Assembly (NCBI GenBank): GCA_905250025.1
Contig: CAJNOJ010000011.1
Location: 625,287 to 689,286, forward strand
Length of the DNA stretch: 64,000 nt
From: Adineta ricciae
Lineage: Eukaryota > Rotifera > Eurotatoria > Adinetida > Adinetidae
Direction of reading: 5' to 3'
In this document: one piece after another, positions 1-19,283 of the stretch
Position numbering within the stretch: the first letter of the stretch is position 1
Layout of the letters: each line of letters begins with the position of its first letter
Made by a program: the position numbers and the translations under genes
The notes under the pieces: generated by a model
What the model saw: only the letters and a program-made list of their open reading frames with translations
What the model was told of the DNA's origin: nothing
Databases searched by the model: none

Positions 1-60
1 TGATAATAAAAGTAAACTCGGTTTTTCATTGCTATTCACGTAACACCTACGTTTCTTTAG

Positions 61-2832
61 TTCAAGAGCGTGTCTTTAAAGAATTCTACTCCTATACATA
101 TCCAAGCGAATACATGAGTTTGCGAACTTTCTCCGAAATAATGGACAACAAGCTGAGCACCATTGAAAAAACGAAAATGCAAGCCTACTTTCGTGCTTTC
201 GATACTCAACAGAACAGTTACCTAACATATACCGAGTATTTATTAGGTTCGTTTTCTTCATTCATCTAACATCGAAGAGAGACTATCTTCTATCGATGTA
301 GGGTTAGCTGCAATGGATCCAAATACTTCGCATGGAGGTACTCCGGCTGAACTACGTTGTCGATATATCTTTCGTTTTTATAATATCAAAAATAATGGAC
401 ATTTGTCCATCGAAGAATTTCGGTAAGACATGTCTTTCATGTAACTTCGCGTCTGCACGACATTCTTTTCATTGGTTTCAAGTACAAAACATTTGAATAA
501 ATTACACTTTGTCAGGAAATCGATGTCGAGTATTGTTCAGCCGTAAGGAGAGGAAAAAGTCACGTTTCAATAAGAGTCAAGTCGAGCGATGAGATTTAAT
601 GCGATAGTATTGAATATGAAATAACGATAAGGACAAACGGTAGACAGTAAAGATCATTTCATCGACGGTCGAAATCTGATCGAAGATTACAAAAGATGTC
701 TGATTGATATAAAACCATAGTGAATTGTATCATTTCTTGTTCATAGAGATCTTCACGGCAATGTGCAAAATTTGAAAGCAGGAAAACCAAATGGGGATCT
801 TCCAGCTTACAGTGAAGTTCTACCAGTATTCAAGTGTGTATTTGTTTGAACGCAAACCTGATGTTTTTGTTCTCCACCGTTCAATTTCAGTTCGTTCAAT
901 TTGCAAGAAAATAGTTATTTAACGCTAAATGATTTTCTAAGTTCTGTCGGCCAACTGAAATATCGTGGCACATCTGTTCTATTCCGTCTTCCTACTTATA
1001 CGAAAGATTTATTACGTGTGAATAAGTTCGTTGATTTTTTCCTCCTAATCGAGATCATATTCCAAACTTTAGAAGATTCACAAACATAAAAGGCGATAAT
1101 CAATACGACGAAAGTAAATCCTATGCAAATTTGCAAACTGCCATTGTCTCTCTCTTTCTTTGCAGACCACAACGAGATTAATTATGAAATAGCTGATCAT
1201 TGTGTAACCTTGAAAAAGTCGGGTTTACTTCATCGAGTGGAGTCCTTACGTACAATGAGTTATAACGCTCAATTCAGCACGACAACCGAAGAAGCAATGA
1301 AAAATTTGCCAAGATCATCGTCGGAAGAAATATTCGATTGCGTAAATTCATACACACTATGTTGTCCTTTTAAATAGGATCTGTCTTCGTTTAGAGAACA
1401 ATCGCGACTGATATTCAAGAAATGTTGCGTACATTTGAGAAGGCGGACCTGACTAAGGAGGCGTTTACATGGCCATCGAATGCAATCAGCACTTTAGGTC
1501 GATCGATACTAACTCTCTGTCGCGAAGTTCGCGAAATCATCAGATGTGAAGCACGTTGTTTGAAATTGTCATCTCCATGTTATATCTTGGGTGATATACA
1601 TGGCAACTATCAAGATTTACTCTGCTTTGAGAAGTGTTTATGGCGTGCGACACCGTTGCTTTCACCAGCATCGTTTCTTTTCCTTGGTGATTACGTTGAT
1701 CGGGGAATTTACGGATTAGAAGTAAGATCTCAATAACATGAACAAGAATGATGAACTCTTCATTCAGGTGATTATGTATTTATTGGCAACAAAATTGCAA
1801 TGTCCAAAGAAAGTCTATCTTCTTCGAGGAAATCACGAAATCAGAAAAATCCAACAAGTCTTTAGTTTTTATAAGTAAGTGACTACGAGTAATTAGATTG
1901 AATTTAGCGTTTGCCAGCATGTTGAAATAGGAGTTCCTTTCCGAATTCGCTCAGTAGCTAGATGCATGATTCTTAAATCTATGTATTTTTCCAGAAATCC
2001 AATAGAATTTCCTCACAAGTGATGAAAGTGAGTATTTGCTTGTAACTGACTTGTTCTTTCTTGTTTTTCAACGTGTCACTGTTGTATTAATCATATAATC
2101 TTGTTGTTTTCCGTCTGAAACTCTGACTATAGCGTACAAATCGATGTACTAACTCATCTTTTCATATATCCATAGAGAATGCTTGACGAAGTTTGGCGAA
2201 ATTCTTGGTAAAGAAGTATGGGAAGGAATCAATTCGGTTTTTGACGTTCTCCCATTTGCCGCTGTTATTGACGATAAAGTTCGTTCGAAATCCGTGTTCA
2301 AAACGTTTTCTCATGAAATCTTTACATAGATTCTATGTTTACATGGCGGAATTCCTAGTCCGAATTCATGTCCAGATGATTTTGTATCTATGGTTAATGA
2401 TATACCAGTACCACTGAGTGAACCGGAAATCGGTTCACAATTAGCATGGGAAATTATGTGGAATGATCCATTTTCCCTGGACACGAACACAGCGACTCAG
2501 TTACCAATGAATATGGTCAATGGATTTTTCAATAATACCAGAAGAAGTACAGGAAAATATTTCACAAACGAAGCATTGGTGACGTTCTTAGAGAAAAATA
2601 ACTTTACTCATGTAATTCGCGCACACGAAGTTCAACAAGTTGGTTTTAAGGTGATGTGCGAACATAAAACGATGAATTTCAAATAAATCAACAGTTTTCA
2701 TTTCAGGTGCAATTGGGCGGCCGTCTTCTAACAGTATTTTCCTCGTCACACTACTGCGGTGGTACAAATGAAGCAGCAACTGTGTTTGTTGACTCATTTA
2801 AACTACGACTGATTCGACTTGATGCACGATAA
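61..2832 (+). CDS. EF-hand-containing PPP-family serine/threonine phosphatase, 5' partial
   Basis: Metal-dependent Ser/Thr phosphatase of the PPP family with a calcium-sensor-like N-terminal region. The first visible exon begins after an acceptor at 60; the start codon lies upstream of the window. Exons can be followed through GT-AG introns (for example 61-246, about 302-422, 747-831, 1395-1720, exon end 1874 joining 2176) to the TAA at 2830-2832. The N-terminal half has three degenerate EF-hand loops, with cores [28 protein letters not shown] and [14 protein letters not shown]. The C-terminal half has the PPP signature set GDIHG, GDYVDRG, LLRGNHE, LHGGIP and RAHE, so the metal and phosphate ligands are present. 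Known PPEF/RdgC phosphatases carry EF-hands after the catalytic domain; here they come before it. Several canonical EF-loop acidic positions are Asn, Gln or Lys, so calcium binding may be weak. Family is confident; substrate and subfamily are unknown. Confidence 0.85.
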
Positions 2833-4778
2833 ACACAAACAATATGTATGTAGGAATGTGGTTAGTCATCAACATGAGTCAGTCTGATAAAATATCCGTT
2901 GCGAACAAGAAAGGACCTCGTTTTTCACATTCATATGTTTTCAATTTGATTTTAAACCAATTTTGTATGTCTATTTTTCATTTTGTGATTCAAAATGCTT
3001 CCATACCTGTGTGAAATTGTTTATACATAATACGTAATCTGGAACAAGATGATGCCATTCAATGCTCTTGCGTCTGGGCGTGTGATTTGATACTTAACTG
3101 AGTTTGTTTAACATCGAGAAATCCGTGAGAATCAACAGTATTTAGAAAATATATGAATCACGTATTTTCTTGAAAACTTCAAAGATGATTTCACGTCAGT
3201 TATACGTTTTAAAACACTATAGTCAATCTTTTTAATGTGAAAACTCATGAGCAGTTAGAAAGCGTTCACCGTTTCTTTTCTGTTCCGTATGAGTCGATGA
3301 ATATTTATGCAGAATTCTCTCACTGCAGCTTTGAATTGCTTTTAAAAACAATATTTGCTTTACAGAGTGCCATAAATTCCTTCTTCCAATGATAGAATGG
3401 GCATCATTGATTGTATTTTAACAAAGGACAAACATAACAAACTATGAGTGCACGTAGTATGAGAAACACTCCTCAGAATAGAATCATTTTTTGAAGCAAG
3501 TAAACCATTCCAGAAGGCGTTTTTGCGTTTGTCAAATTTCGGGTTAGAGAAATGATTTCCACTCATAGTTCTCGCTAATTTCATAGTTGAATTTTGCAAA
3601 AGAGAAAAAGATTTATTTCGAAGTCCAATGAACAAAAATCAGAATGAAAAAGCAAACATCACATGTCATTTACCACAGCTGGAGTCCGATTCTTATTTCA
3701 AAATAACCCATAATGCATGAATAAGTCCTAAAACATACCAATATACAGATGAAAATACACGGAAAGTCAAGATGTACCTGGTAAGAAGAATAAAATCGTC
3801 AAGATTAAATTGAGAATTGTCACATTGTTGCATGAATTCTCATGTAGATATACAGCTAATGGCGGAACGAACAGGGCGATGATGACCAATATTAACGTTG
3901 AGACCATTTTTGAAAGAGTTGCTAATAAATCTAAAACAATGAGAGAAATGTTAAACTCTCTGCAAATATGTCAAGTTTGTATTGAAACGAAACACATTAT
4001 GAAAATTGTAATCACCGGAAAAAGCTTCTTCTCGTTTCCTAACGACCAATTACTATGTGCGCATTTTGATAAAAATTTATTCATTGTAAGACGCAAAAAT
4101 GTCAACTTTTATAGTGCATTTCACTTTTAATGATGCTGTAGAAATAATATTCTCTCTCTTTCTCTCTCTCTCTCTTTTCTTTTCTCTCGCAGTACCTTTT
4201 CTGTTGTCACGTATATGAAATTATTTTAGAATATTACTATTACTATTTGGTAACTGCAGTATTAGTATATTTGCATAAGTTATTACTTCGTCGGGGAAAA
4301 AGGAGGAAATTTGAATTTGTTTACTCAAATTAGAAGAAAAAGGTTTTTTTTAGATTCTGCAGATCTACTTATTCATTTCAAACGTAAATCGTAGTCAAAC
4401 ATCCGACAGAATTTGTCATTAAAACGCACTAGAATAAAAAAATTCAATATTTTCTATGCTACCGACAATCGCCGATTCTAAATCATCCGTATATCTTTTC
4501 TTAAGTAAAGATTTAGATAAATATTCGAATATTTAATTACAAATTCTCTTCAGCTTGACATGGTAATCATTCATTCTTAAAATTCTCGAACATTTTATGG
4601 CACAGTGTGATGCAAACACGGCAAGAGTTGTGAATTTTGATAGTATTGGTAAAGATATTATGCGTGTCTTACTCTCTTTCAAATATATCCTCAGAGAAAG
4701 CACAAAATTTGAAAACTTTAAATTTTCCTATTTTATAACTATCTTATAATGCATGCAACGAATCAATAAATAATAAGT
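2833..4778. other. Intergenic region, no gene recognised
   Basis: AT-rich sequence downstream of the phosphatase gene. A CT-rich microsatellite lies at about 4151-4187. An open frame of 106 codons at 3810-4130 has no recognisable domain, no splice partners and ordinary AT-rich composition, so I do not call it a gene. Confidence 0.6.
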
Positions 4779-5124
4779 GGGATAGAGCATCGGCGGGCCG
4801 GCAAAAAAATTTCAGGGAGGGGAATCAAAATTTTTCAGTGATTATTACCATAGATATTCGTTCTTTTCTGAGGCGAAAAAATTTATTGCCCTTTCAAAAA
4901 TTTTTCAGGGGGAGGGGGGGGGACAATTGCCCTCCCCCCCCCGCCCCCCCCCCCCCCCCCCCGGCCTCGCGCGGCGCAGCAGGGTAGCGTGTGTTTTTGT
5001 TTATNNNNNNNNNNACCCCGCCCCCCCCCCCGCCCCCCGGCCGCCCCACCCCGGCGGCGGGGGGCCCCGCCTGCCTCCCCCCCCCCCCCCCCCCCCCCCC
5101 CTCTGGTCCGCCGACGGGATAGAG
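4779..5124. mobile_element. Candidate non-autonomous DNA transposon with 9-bp target-site-like repeats
   Basis: The 9-mer GGGATAGAG occurs as a direct repeat at 4779-4787 and 5116-5124. Just inside it are inverted ends: TCGGCGGGCC at 4790-4799 and GGTCCGCCGA at 5105-5114, which match in 9 of 10 positions when one is reverse-complemented. The interior carries several copies of an AAATTTTTCAGGG-like motif and long G and C runs around CAATTG that could fold back on each other. A 9-bp duplication is typical of Mutator-like elements, but no transposase is present and the inverted ends are short. The interior contains an assembly gap, so length and structure are uncertain. The alternative is a chance arrangement in low-quality sequence. 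Confidence 0.45.
4910..5102. repeat. G/C homopolymer tracts around a 10-N gap
   Basis: A run of G (about 4910-4922) is followed by long C runs on both sides of the N block at 5005-5014. This GC-rich island is unlike the AT-rich surroundings. Apparent proline- and glycine-rich reading frames through it are composition artefacts. The stretch is probably hard to sequence, with the gap marking uncertain repeat length. Confidence 0.8.
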
Positions 5125-5364
5125 GAATTGTATTGTATTGTATTTAGCTTTATTATTCTGTTAGTATGTGTAACATTGATATGCGCATTGTAGTCATTCA
5201 ACTATATTTGACTAACAGCAATATAATTGCCATTATACTGCATTTGCATACTCTCACATGTGATATCGTGTAGCTAGAGAGCGCATATCTGTGTGTTCTT
5301 TTCGATTGGGAATGATGTCTGACGAAGTTTCATTGAAAGTATTTATACGCTCTTCGAAATGTGA

Positions 5365-5709
5365 AAAGATCAGCGAGTAGGAGAAACAAGCGAATTAGTC
5401 GGCGCAGCTTCTGTTCTTGGATTTGCTTTAGCGCCATTAACAGGTGGAATTCCACTAGTCACTATTGGTGTTGCCATTGGCGGTTCAAATGGAAGTGTTC
5501 ATATAACTAAGATACTCAAGTGCTTTTGGATAAGACTTTACCAATTGCTGGGAAAAGTGATGCACATTGCTCAAGTCACTTTTACGATAGTCGATGTTGC
5601 TTTGCTATTTAATTCGAAGCAAAAAAATGTCAAAATCAGTGCATTAGGAGTGACAAAATCTTTATATAATTTTGTCTTGAGTCATCGTACTGTTTTCACT
5701 TTGTTTTAG
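5365..5709 (+). pseudogene. Apolipoprotein-L-like exon or relic
   Basis: An open frame without a suitable start codon runs from just after a stop at 5362-5364 to the TAG at 5707-5709. Its first third encodes a glycine-rich hydrophobic stretch, with pieces such as GAASVLGFALAPLTGG and GVAIGGSNGS, followed by a more polar helical tail. This resembles the membrane-inserting hairpin region of apolipoprotein-L-like proteins. An ATG frame just upstream (from 5312) is not in phase with it. It could be the last exon of a small gene whose first exon is unclear, or a decayed fragment. The similarity is a pattern judgement on about 50 residues, so confidence is low. Confidence 0.3.
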
Positions 5710-5996
5710 AATATCATACGCAGATTTACTTTCATAAATTTGTCCAGTAGTTCTGTATAGTTTCGTTCTATATATACGAGTGTAAAGATTTTAATGCACT
5801 GTAATGTTGTTACGTTAGATACTAATGCCATCTGTATTACGTTCTCTTTTTTTTGACGTAAAGAATGAATAATCAATATGTAACCAATCGATGTCGAGAG
5901 AAAGAAATGGCCAGTGAATGAATGATACTTCAGTGACCTTGTTTGTAAAAGTCAAAACTTTTTTCTACAACATGTTTTAGTGTATAATCGTTTAAA

Positions 5997-8900
5997 ATGT
6001 CTTTTTTACCGTCCATTCAAGTATTTTCCATTCTTCTACTTCTTCTACATTCTATCTCTAGTAAGATTCAATTCGACAGTCACTTGATCTCGCTTTTCAT
6101 TCACACTTTTTCTCTTTTCAACAGTTACTCATTGCATAACCACAGCTGATCTTTATAATCCATGTAAGAAACAACCGGCATTAGGTATTGAGCTTGGTAC
6201 TATTCCAAACACGGCCTTTTTTGCTTCATCGTTTGTACAAGGCCGTGAGCCGTATACCGCACGACTCAATGCTCGTTATGGTTTGTTTTTTTCCTTTTTT
6301 TTCATGAGATTTCATCTCATTTTCGAATTGTAGCTTGGAGACCTGCTTATATGGATGCTGATCAGTATCTTTTCGTTGATCTTGGTGCTCGATATTACGT
6401 CACAGCTATTGCCACTCAGGGACGTCGTGCGGCGAAGGAATATGTCACAATATATAATATAATGTATTCTGATAATGGTCATAATTGGTTTTATTACACA
6501 AATGAAGATAAAATAATAGTGGTTAGTAAATGAAAGAGAAAATATCGATTGTGATATGACCTTTGTCCGTAGAATTTCGTCGGAAACAAAAATGATAACG
6601 GAATTGTTCGAAATAATCTGTCGGATCCGATTATCACACGTTATGTACGATTTAATCCAAGACAATGGAATAATTTTATTTCGATGCGTGTCGAAGTGTA
6701 CGGCTGTCCATTCAGTAAGAATTAATTTTAAATCTTTACGATTTTCTTCATTGTCTTTTCTTTCTCAGCTTCATCATCGTTTAATTTCGATGGACAAACA
6801 ATTTCATATTTTGATGCTACACCTGCTCCATTGCATAATACTCAGGATGAATTTCGTTTGCGTTTCAAAACAAACTACCCTACTGGAGTTTTGTTCTATG
6901 CAAAAGGAACACAAAATAATGATTATTTGGCGATTGAGCTACGAAATGGAAGTATTTTTGTTAATATTGATCTAGGTAAATATAGATCAAAGTTAGGTTC
7001 GAGAAGTAAACAATAGCTGAACTTCTCTTTATGTAGGCTCGACGCCGGAGCGTCCAGGTGCAACAGTGATTCAAGCCGGAAGTGTCCTAGACGACTATCA
7101 ATGGCATGATTTAGCGATTACTCGTTATTTGAAAAATATTTCTGTCAAAATCGATCAAGCAGTTGTCCAAGAAGAGTCGCAAAGTGCTTTCAACGGTTTA
7201 GATTTCGATGGAAAAGTAAGTAAAGAAACAATTCGAAACGTTTTCGTTGAAACACTTGACTTTTCTCTTCAAGCTTTATGTTGGCGGTGCGCCGAATCAC
7301 ATGGAACGCGGAATTACTGTTCGTCCCAACTTTCAGGGTTGTTTAGAAAATGTTCTGTACATTAGTCCATCCACACAAAGTATTTTTGATATGTTACAAA
7401 ACTTGCAAAAGCAATTGCCATTCTACGGTCTTGAACAAGGCATGGTTGGTTCTGGTGCTTTGTGTGAGGTAAGTCACCGATTCAATCATCTTTCTCATCA
7501 TATTTATTCGTTATATACAAATAGAACGACAGATAAAAGTGAGGAGAACATAAGTTTTGTAAATAATGCTGTGCTATGTGATATATATTTTTACTTTTAT
7601 GCATGATAAAGTGTATGTCGTTGCATGATGATGATGATGATGCATGGGGGAAAATCATGTTGATTTGATTGAGCTTACATAAAAAAACCTGGAAAGCGTG
7701 CTGTATTTTAGGATGATTCGATGAATATGCATTCGTATACGTTTAAGCGATTTGATTCTTATTTGGAAATCTTTCGCAAGCCGGGTGCATCCATGATTGA
7801 TATCAGTTTTCAAATGCGTACATTCGAACCGAATGGTGTTTTGTTTTACACAAATCTATCGGAGCCAAAACAGCTCATGATTGGAATCAATGATGTTCCT
7901 GACCAAGATTTTCTTCGGGTAAGATGAGCTCAGCGAAGTTGATAAACGATTTTCTCTTCTCTCGTAGCTTTTCCTGGACGAAGGTCAACTAAGTTGTACA
8001 GTGCAATTAGAAGGAAACAAACGAACAGTTCGCCATCATCGACGTAAGCAGATCTTTTGGTAATTTGTTCTCAACGCAACCTTTTTTGTAGGTAATTTAA
8101 ATGATGGCCAATGGCATGAAATAAGTCTTTTATTAACACAGTATCGATTTAATATAACAGTGGATTTTGAACCGGAGTTTTCTTTTACACGAAACAATTT
8201 ATCGACAACTGATCGCTTTACCTTCAGTACTAACGGCGATCAGGTCAATCGCGAAACAGCAATGAACGGTTTTGTTGGTTGCGTAAGACAACTAGTCATG
8301 AGTGGAATACAGATTCTACCACGAGATCTAACCAGTAATTTAACTTATATAAGAGCAAATGATAATCGACCAAGAACGGGAACAGTAATTAATCATGGTG
8401 TTTTGGTTGATGCTTGCGAGATGTTTGATCGCTGTACGCCAAATCCATGCAGACATGGTGGAATATGTCATCAGGTAAGATTACGCAAGAGACATAGAAC
8501 GTCTACCTACCCCCTCCTTTTGTGACGTAAGGAATGATTGCATAGAACTTCTATCTAATCAATTGTATGTATGTTTGAGCAAAAAATATGTTAATAAATG
8601 TCAAGTGTCTGACGAGGCTTTGCTTTTTTCCTTTCTAGACTTGGACGAGATTTTATTGTGATTGTTCGAATACAGGTTATAGCGGTGCGGTGTGTCACAT
8701 CAGTGATTTACCATTATCGTGTCTTGATTATAAACTGAATCGCATGAAGATTGATGAAGTCATACCTGAACGTTTAACATTAATTGATATTGATGGTAGT
8801 GGTCCTTTAGCTCCGTTTTGGATTGTTTGTCGTTATGGTTCGAAATCGGAAATTCTCAATATAAGCGAAATCGGTCATTATAATGAATTAGAAAGTTATG

Positions 8901-11166
8901 TTTCAAGCGGTTACGAATTACCTAATTCGATCTATTCGCAAACGATTAATTATCGTGTACCATTAATTCCTCTGTTTGCTCTTATTGATCGTTCAGATGT
9001 ATGTAAACAGTATATCGAATATACGTGTTTCAATTCACGTTTGTTGAATTATCCTAATGCACCGTATGGCTGGTGGGTTGGGCGTACAAACCAATCAATG
9101 GATTACTGGGGTGGAAGTGAGATTGGTACGGGCAAATGTTCATGCGGATTAGATATGACATGTGCAAATCCGAATCTTTTCTGTAATTGTGATTCACAAT
9201 TTCCAACGGAATTGAAAGACGCGGGATTTTTAACACGAAAAGAATTTCTGCCTGTTCTTCGCGTAGAATTTGGTGACACAGGTATAGATATCGAAATTTT
9301 CTTATGTGACACAGCGAAGAAATTCGATTTTTGAAGGACCAGTGGGATCTCAACAGTACGGTCGATTTCAAGTGGGTCGTCTCTATTGCGAAGGCGATCT
9401 ACTTTACGAAAATACAGTGACATTTCGAAAAGCAGATGCTATTATAACAGTCCCTCCGTTTGAAGCGAAAATTGCTGGTGATATACGTTTTCAGTTCAAA
9501 ACTGGCTTTGATTCAGCAACATTCGGTTCAGCAATTATTATGCAAAATGTCGGATACGATGATGGAGATTTAATTGAAGTAAGATTTATTACTCAATTTG
9601 AATGTAGTAAAAACGAACAAACTTTCATCTCGTCTTAAGATTCGTCTTCAATCACCGCGTGAGATAGCCTTTCGCTATAGCGTTGGTCGTGGAACGAATA
9701 TCGTTACTATTCGTGCTCCATATGATTTCAATGATAATGATTGGCATACAGTTCAAATCGAAATCAACCGTCAAGAAGCTCGATTAACAGTCGATGGACT
9801 TTCGGCTGCTAATCCGGAAGATCAAACCACTTTCCGACACATTCGTCTAACATCGAATCTAACGATTGGAGCATCGGTGACCAACCGAAATGGCTTCGTC
9901 GGATGTATTCGAGCGTTTCAAGTCAATGGAGAACTAGTCGATTTGAAAGCACAAGCCTTACGTGGTTTATATGGTGTCTCTCCTGATTGTATTGGTAAAT
10001 GTCAAAGTAATCCATGTTTGAATGGTGGACGATGCAATGAACGTTGGTCAACGTATGATTGTGATTGCACGTTTACACCATTTCGTGGGCCGATCTGTTC
10101 AACAGAAATCGGCACACGACTCGAAGCAAATACAATGATTAAATATGTATTTCCAACGGAAGGTAAAGATTTGTTCGGAATCTGAGAAGTACATTGTGCT
10201 CAAATCGATGATTTCAGGTGTAACTGCAACTGAAGAAGAAACTATTCGTGTTCTGTTTACCACATATACGAAACAAGGTATTCTAATGCAGTTAAAATCC
10301 GATCGAGTCGATGAAAAAGGTATGGTGGATTATTTTACTCTCGAGATGAACAACAACGGTGGCGTACGAGTGAAATTTAACTACGGTTTTGATACATTTG
10401 AATACAATGTACCATATGATTTAACCAATGGACAAGACCACGAAGTGATTGTTACACGTCGTGAGTACGGCAAACGTATTATCATCACTGTGGATAATTA
10501 TGAACCATACGTCGATGTTTTTCCACAAACGCAACAAATCGATATGCAATTCGATAGTCCACGTATTATGTACATCGGAAGAAATGAAACAACGCCACCT
10601 GAACAAGGTTTTAGCGGTTGTATTGCTCGCTTACAATTCAATCGTATCTTTCCATTAAAATACGCCTTTTTGGAAGAACGAGATCCTAATATTACTTGGT
10701 CAGGTACCGGTATTCGGTGAGTAGACGAATACGAAAGAAATCGTTAGATACATCATTCTGTATATTGTCTTCAGAGAATGGCCGTGTGGTACAGAACCTG
10801 TCAAATATCTACCCGAACCAGTTGAAATTCCACCTGATCGTGGATTTACTATTCTTGGTTTGTTTCATTATGTTTCTTCGATTGATTACATCGAAAGTTT
10901 TTCTTTTTCGTTTAGCTCTACCACGACCGATTTATAAACAAAATATCTACGGAAGAAATGTCGGTCTGATCGTTGGTAGTTTCAGTCTTCTATTCTTAAT
11001 TCTCGTTGCCACTGCTGCTATATGTTACAATAAATCACGTAAAAGTGGACACTATCGAACCAAAGAAGATAAAGGTGCTGATCAGGCTATTGACGCTGAT
11101 ACAGCTATAATCCGTGGTGATCCTCGCCATCCAGATGTAACTGAAGCACGGGAATGGTTCTTTTGA
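5997..11166 (+). CDS. Neurexin IV / contactin-associated protein (Caspr)-like adhesion receptor
   Basis: Single-pass adhesion receptor of the neurexin IV/Caspr family, which acts at septate or paranodal junctions. The ATG at 5997 opens a signal peptide (MSFLPSIQVF followed by a Leu-rich core), with an intron directly after it. Domains in order: discoidin (F5/8C) ending at the VEVYGCPF segment, LamG1, LamG2, EGF (CTPNPCRHGGIC), a fibrinogen-like region (about 8690-9290), LamG3, EGF (CQSNPCLNGGRC), LamG4, a transmembrane helix (about 10960-11025) and a short cytosolic tail. This is exactly the Caspr order. The tail has a juxtamembrane KSGHYRTKEDKG segment like the band 4.1 binding site and ends in EWFF, a hydrophobic C-terminus suited to PDZ binding. 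Introns are about 50-65 nt apart from a few longer ones. The gene looks complete, with a stop at 11164-11166. Confidence 0.93.
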
Positions 11167-11404
11167 ACCCGTTCATCTTACTTTTGCGCAATTGCTCATC
11201 AACAAGATTTGATTATGTTCACATTTTGATTCAATTTGTGTGCAGTTATTTTTGTATAGAATTTCATTTACTTAGTATTTCATTTTATTGATTATATCAT
11301 TTCGTGTGTTTTGTTCTTTTTTTACTGTCATTTTTAGCTAAAATTTATGTACTCAAAGCAAATCAATCTAACCTTTTTTGCTTCTTTTTCTCCATGTGAA
11401 TAAG

Positions 11405-11418
11405 AATAAAAAATAATA
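11405..11418 (+). promoter_or_regulatory. Polyadenylation signal of the neurexin IV-like gene
   Basis: AATAAA at 11405 and a further AATAAA-like repeat lie about 240 nt after the stop codon, and the next gene starts at 11490. The position suggests the 3' end of the upstream transcript and a very short intergenic gap. Confidence 0.5.
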
Positions 11419-11489
11419 AATGAATCTCGAAAAACGATTGTACATGTTGTTCCTTCGTTTTAGATGAAGTTTATTTTTCTTGAATATTA

Positions 11490-19196
<7,707 letters not shown>

Positions 19197-19272
19197 TAGA
19201 AAACAACGATGTGTTGTGTTTCTTCTTGTTGTTGTTACTCTTCTTTTTCTAGTCTAATTGTTCAAACAACGA

Positions 19273-19283
19273 AATAAATAAAT
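19273..19283 (+). promoter_or_regulatory. Polyadenylation signal of the pecanex gene
   Basis: Overlapping AATAAATAAATA lies about 77 nt after the pecanex stop codon, a position typical for a poly(A) signal in this window. Confidence 0.5.

Noticed and set aside
4927-5201. Proline- and glycine-rich open frames on both strands
   Set aside because: They are translations of C and G homopolymers around an N gap.
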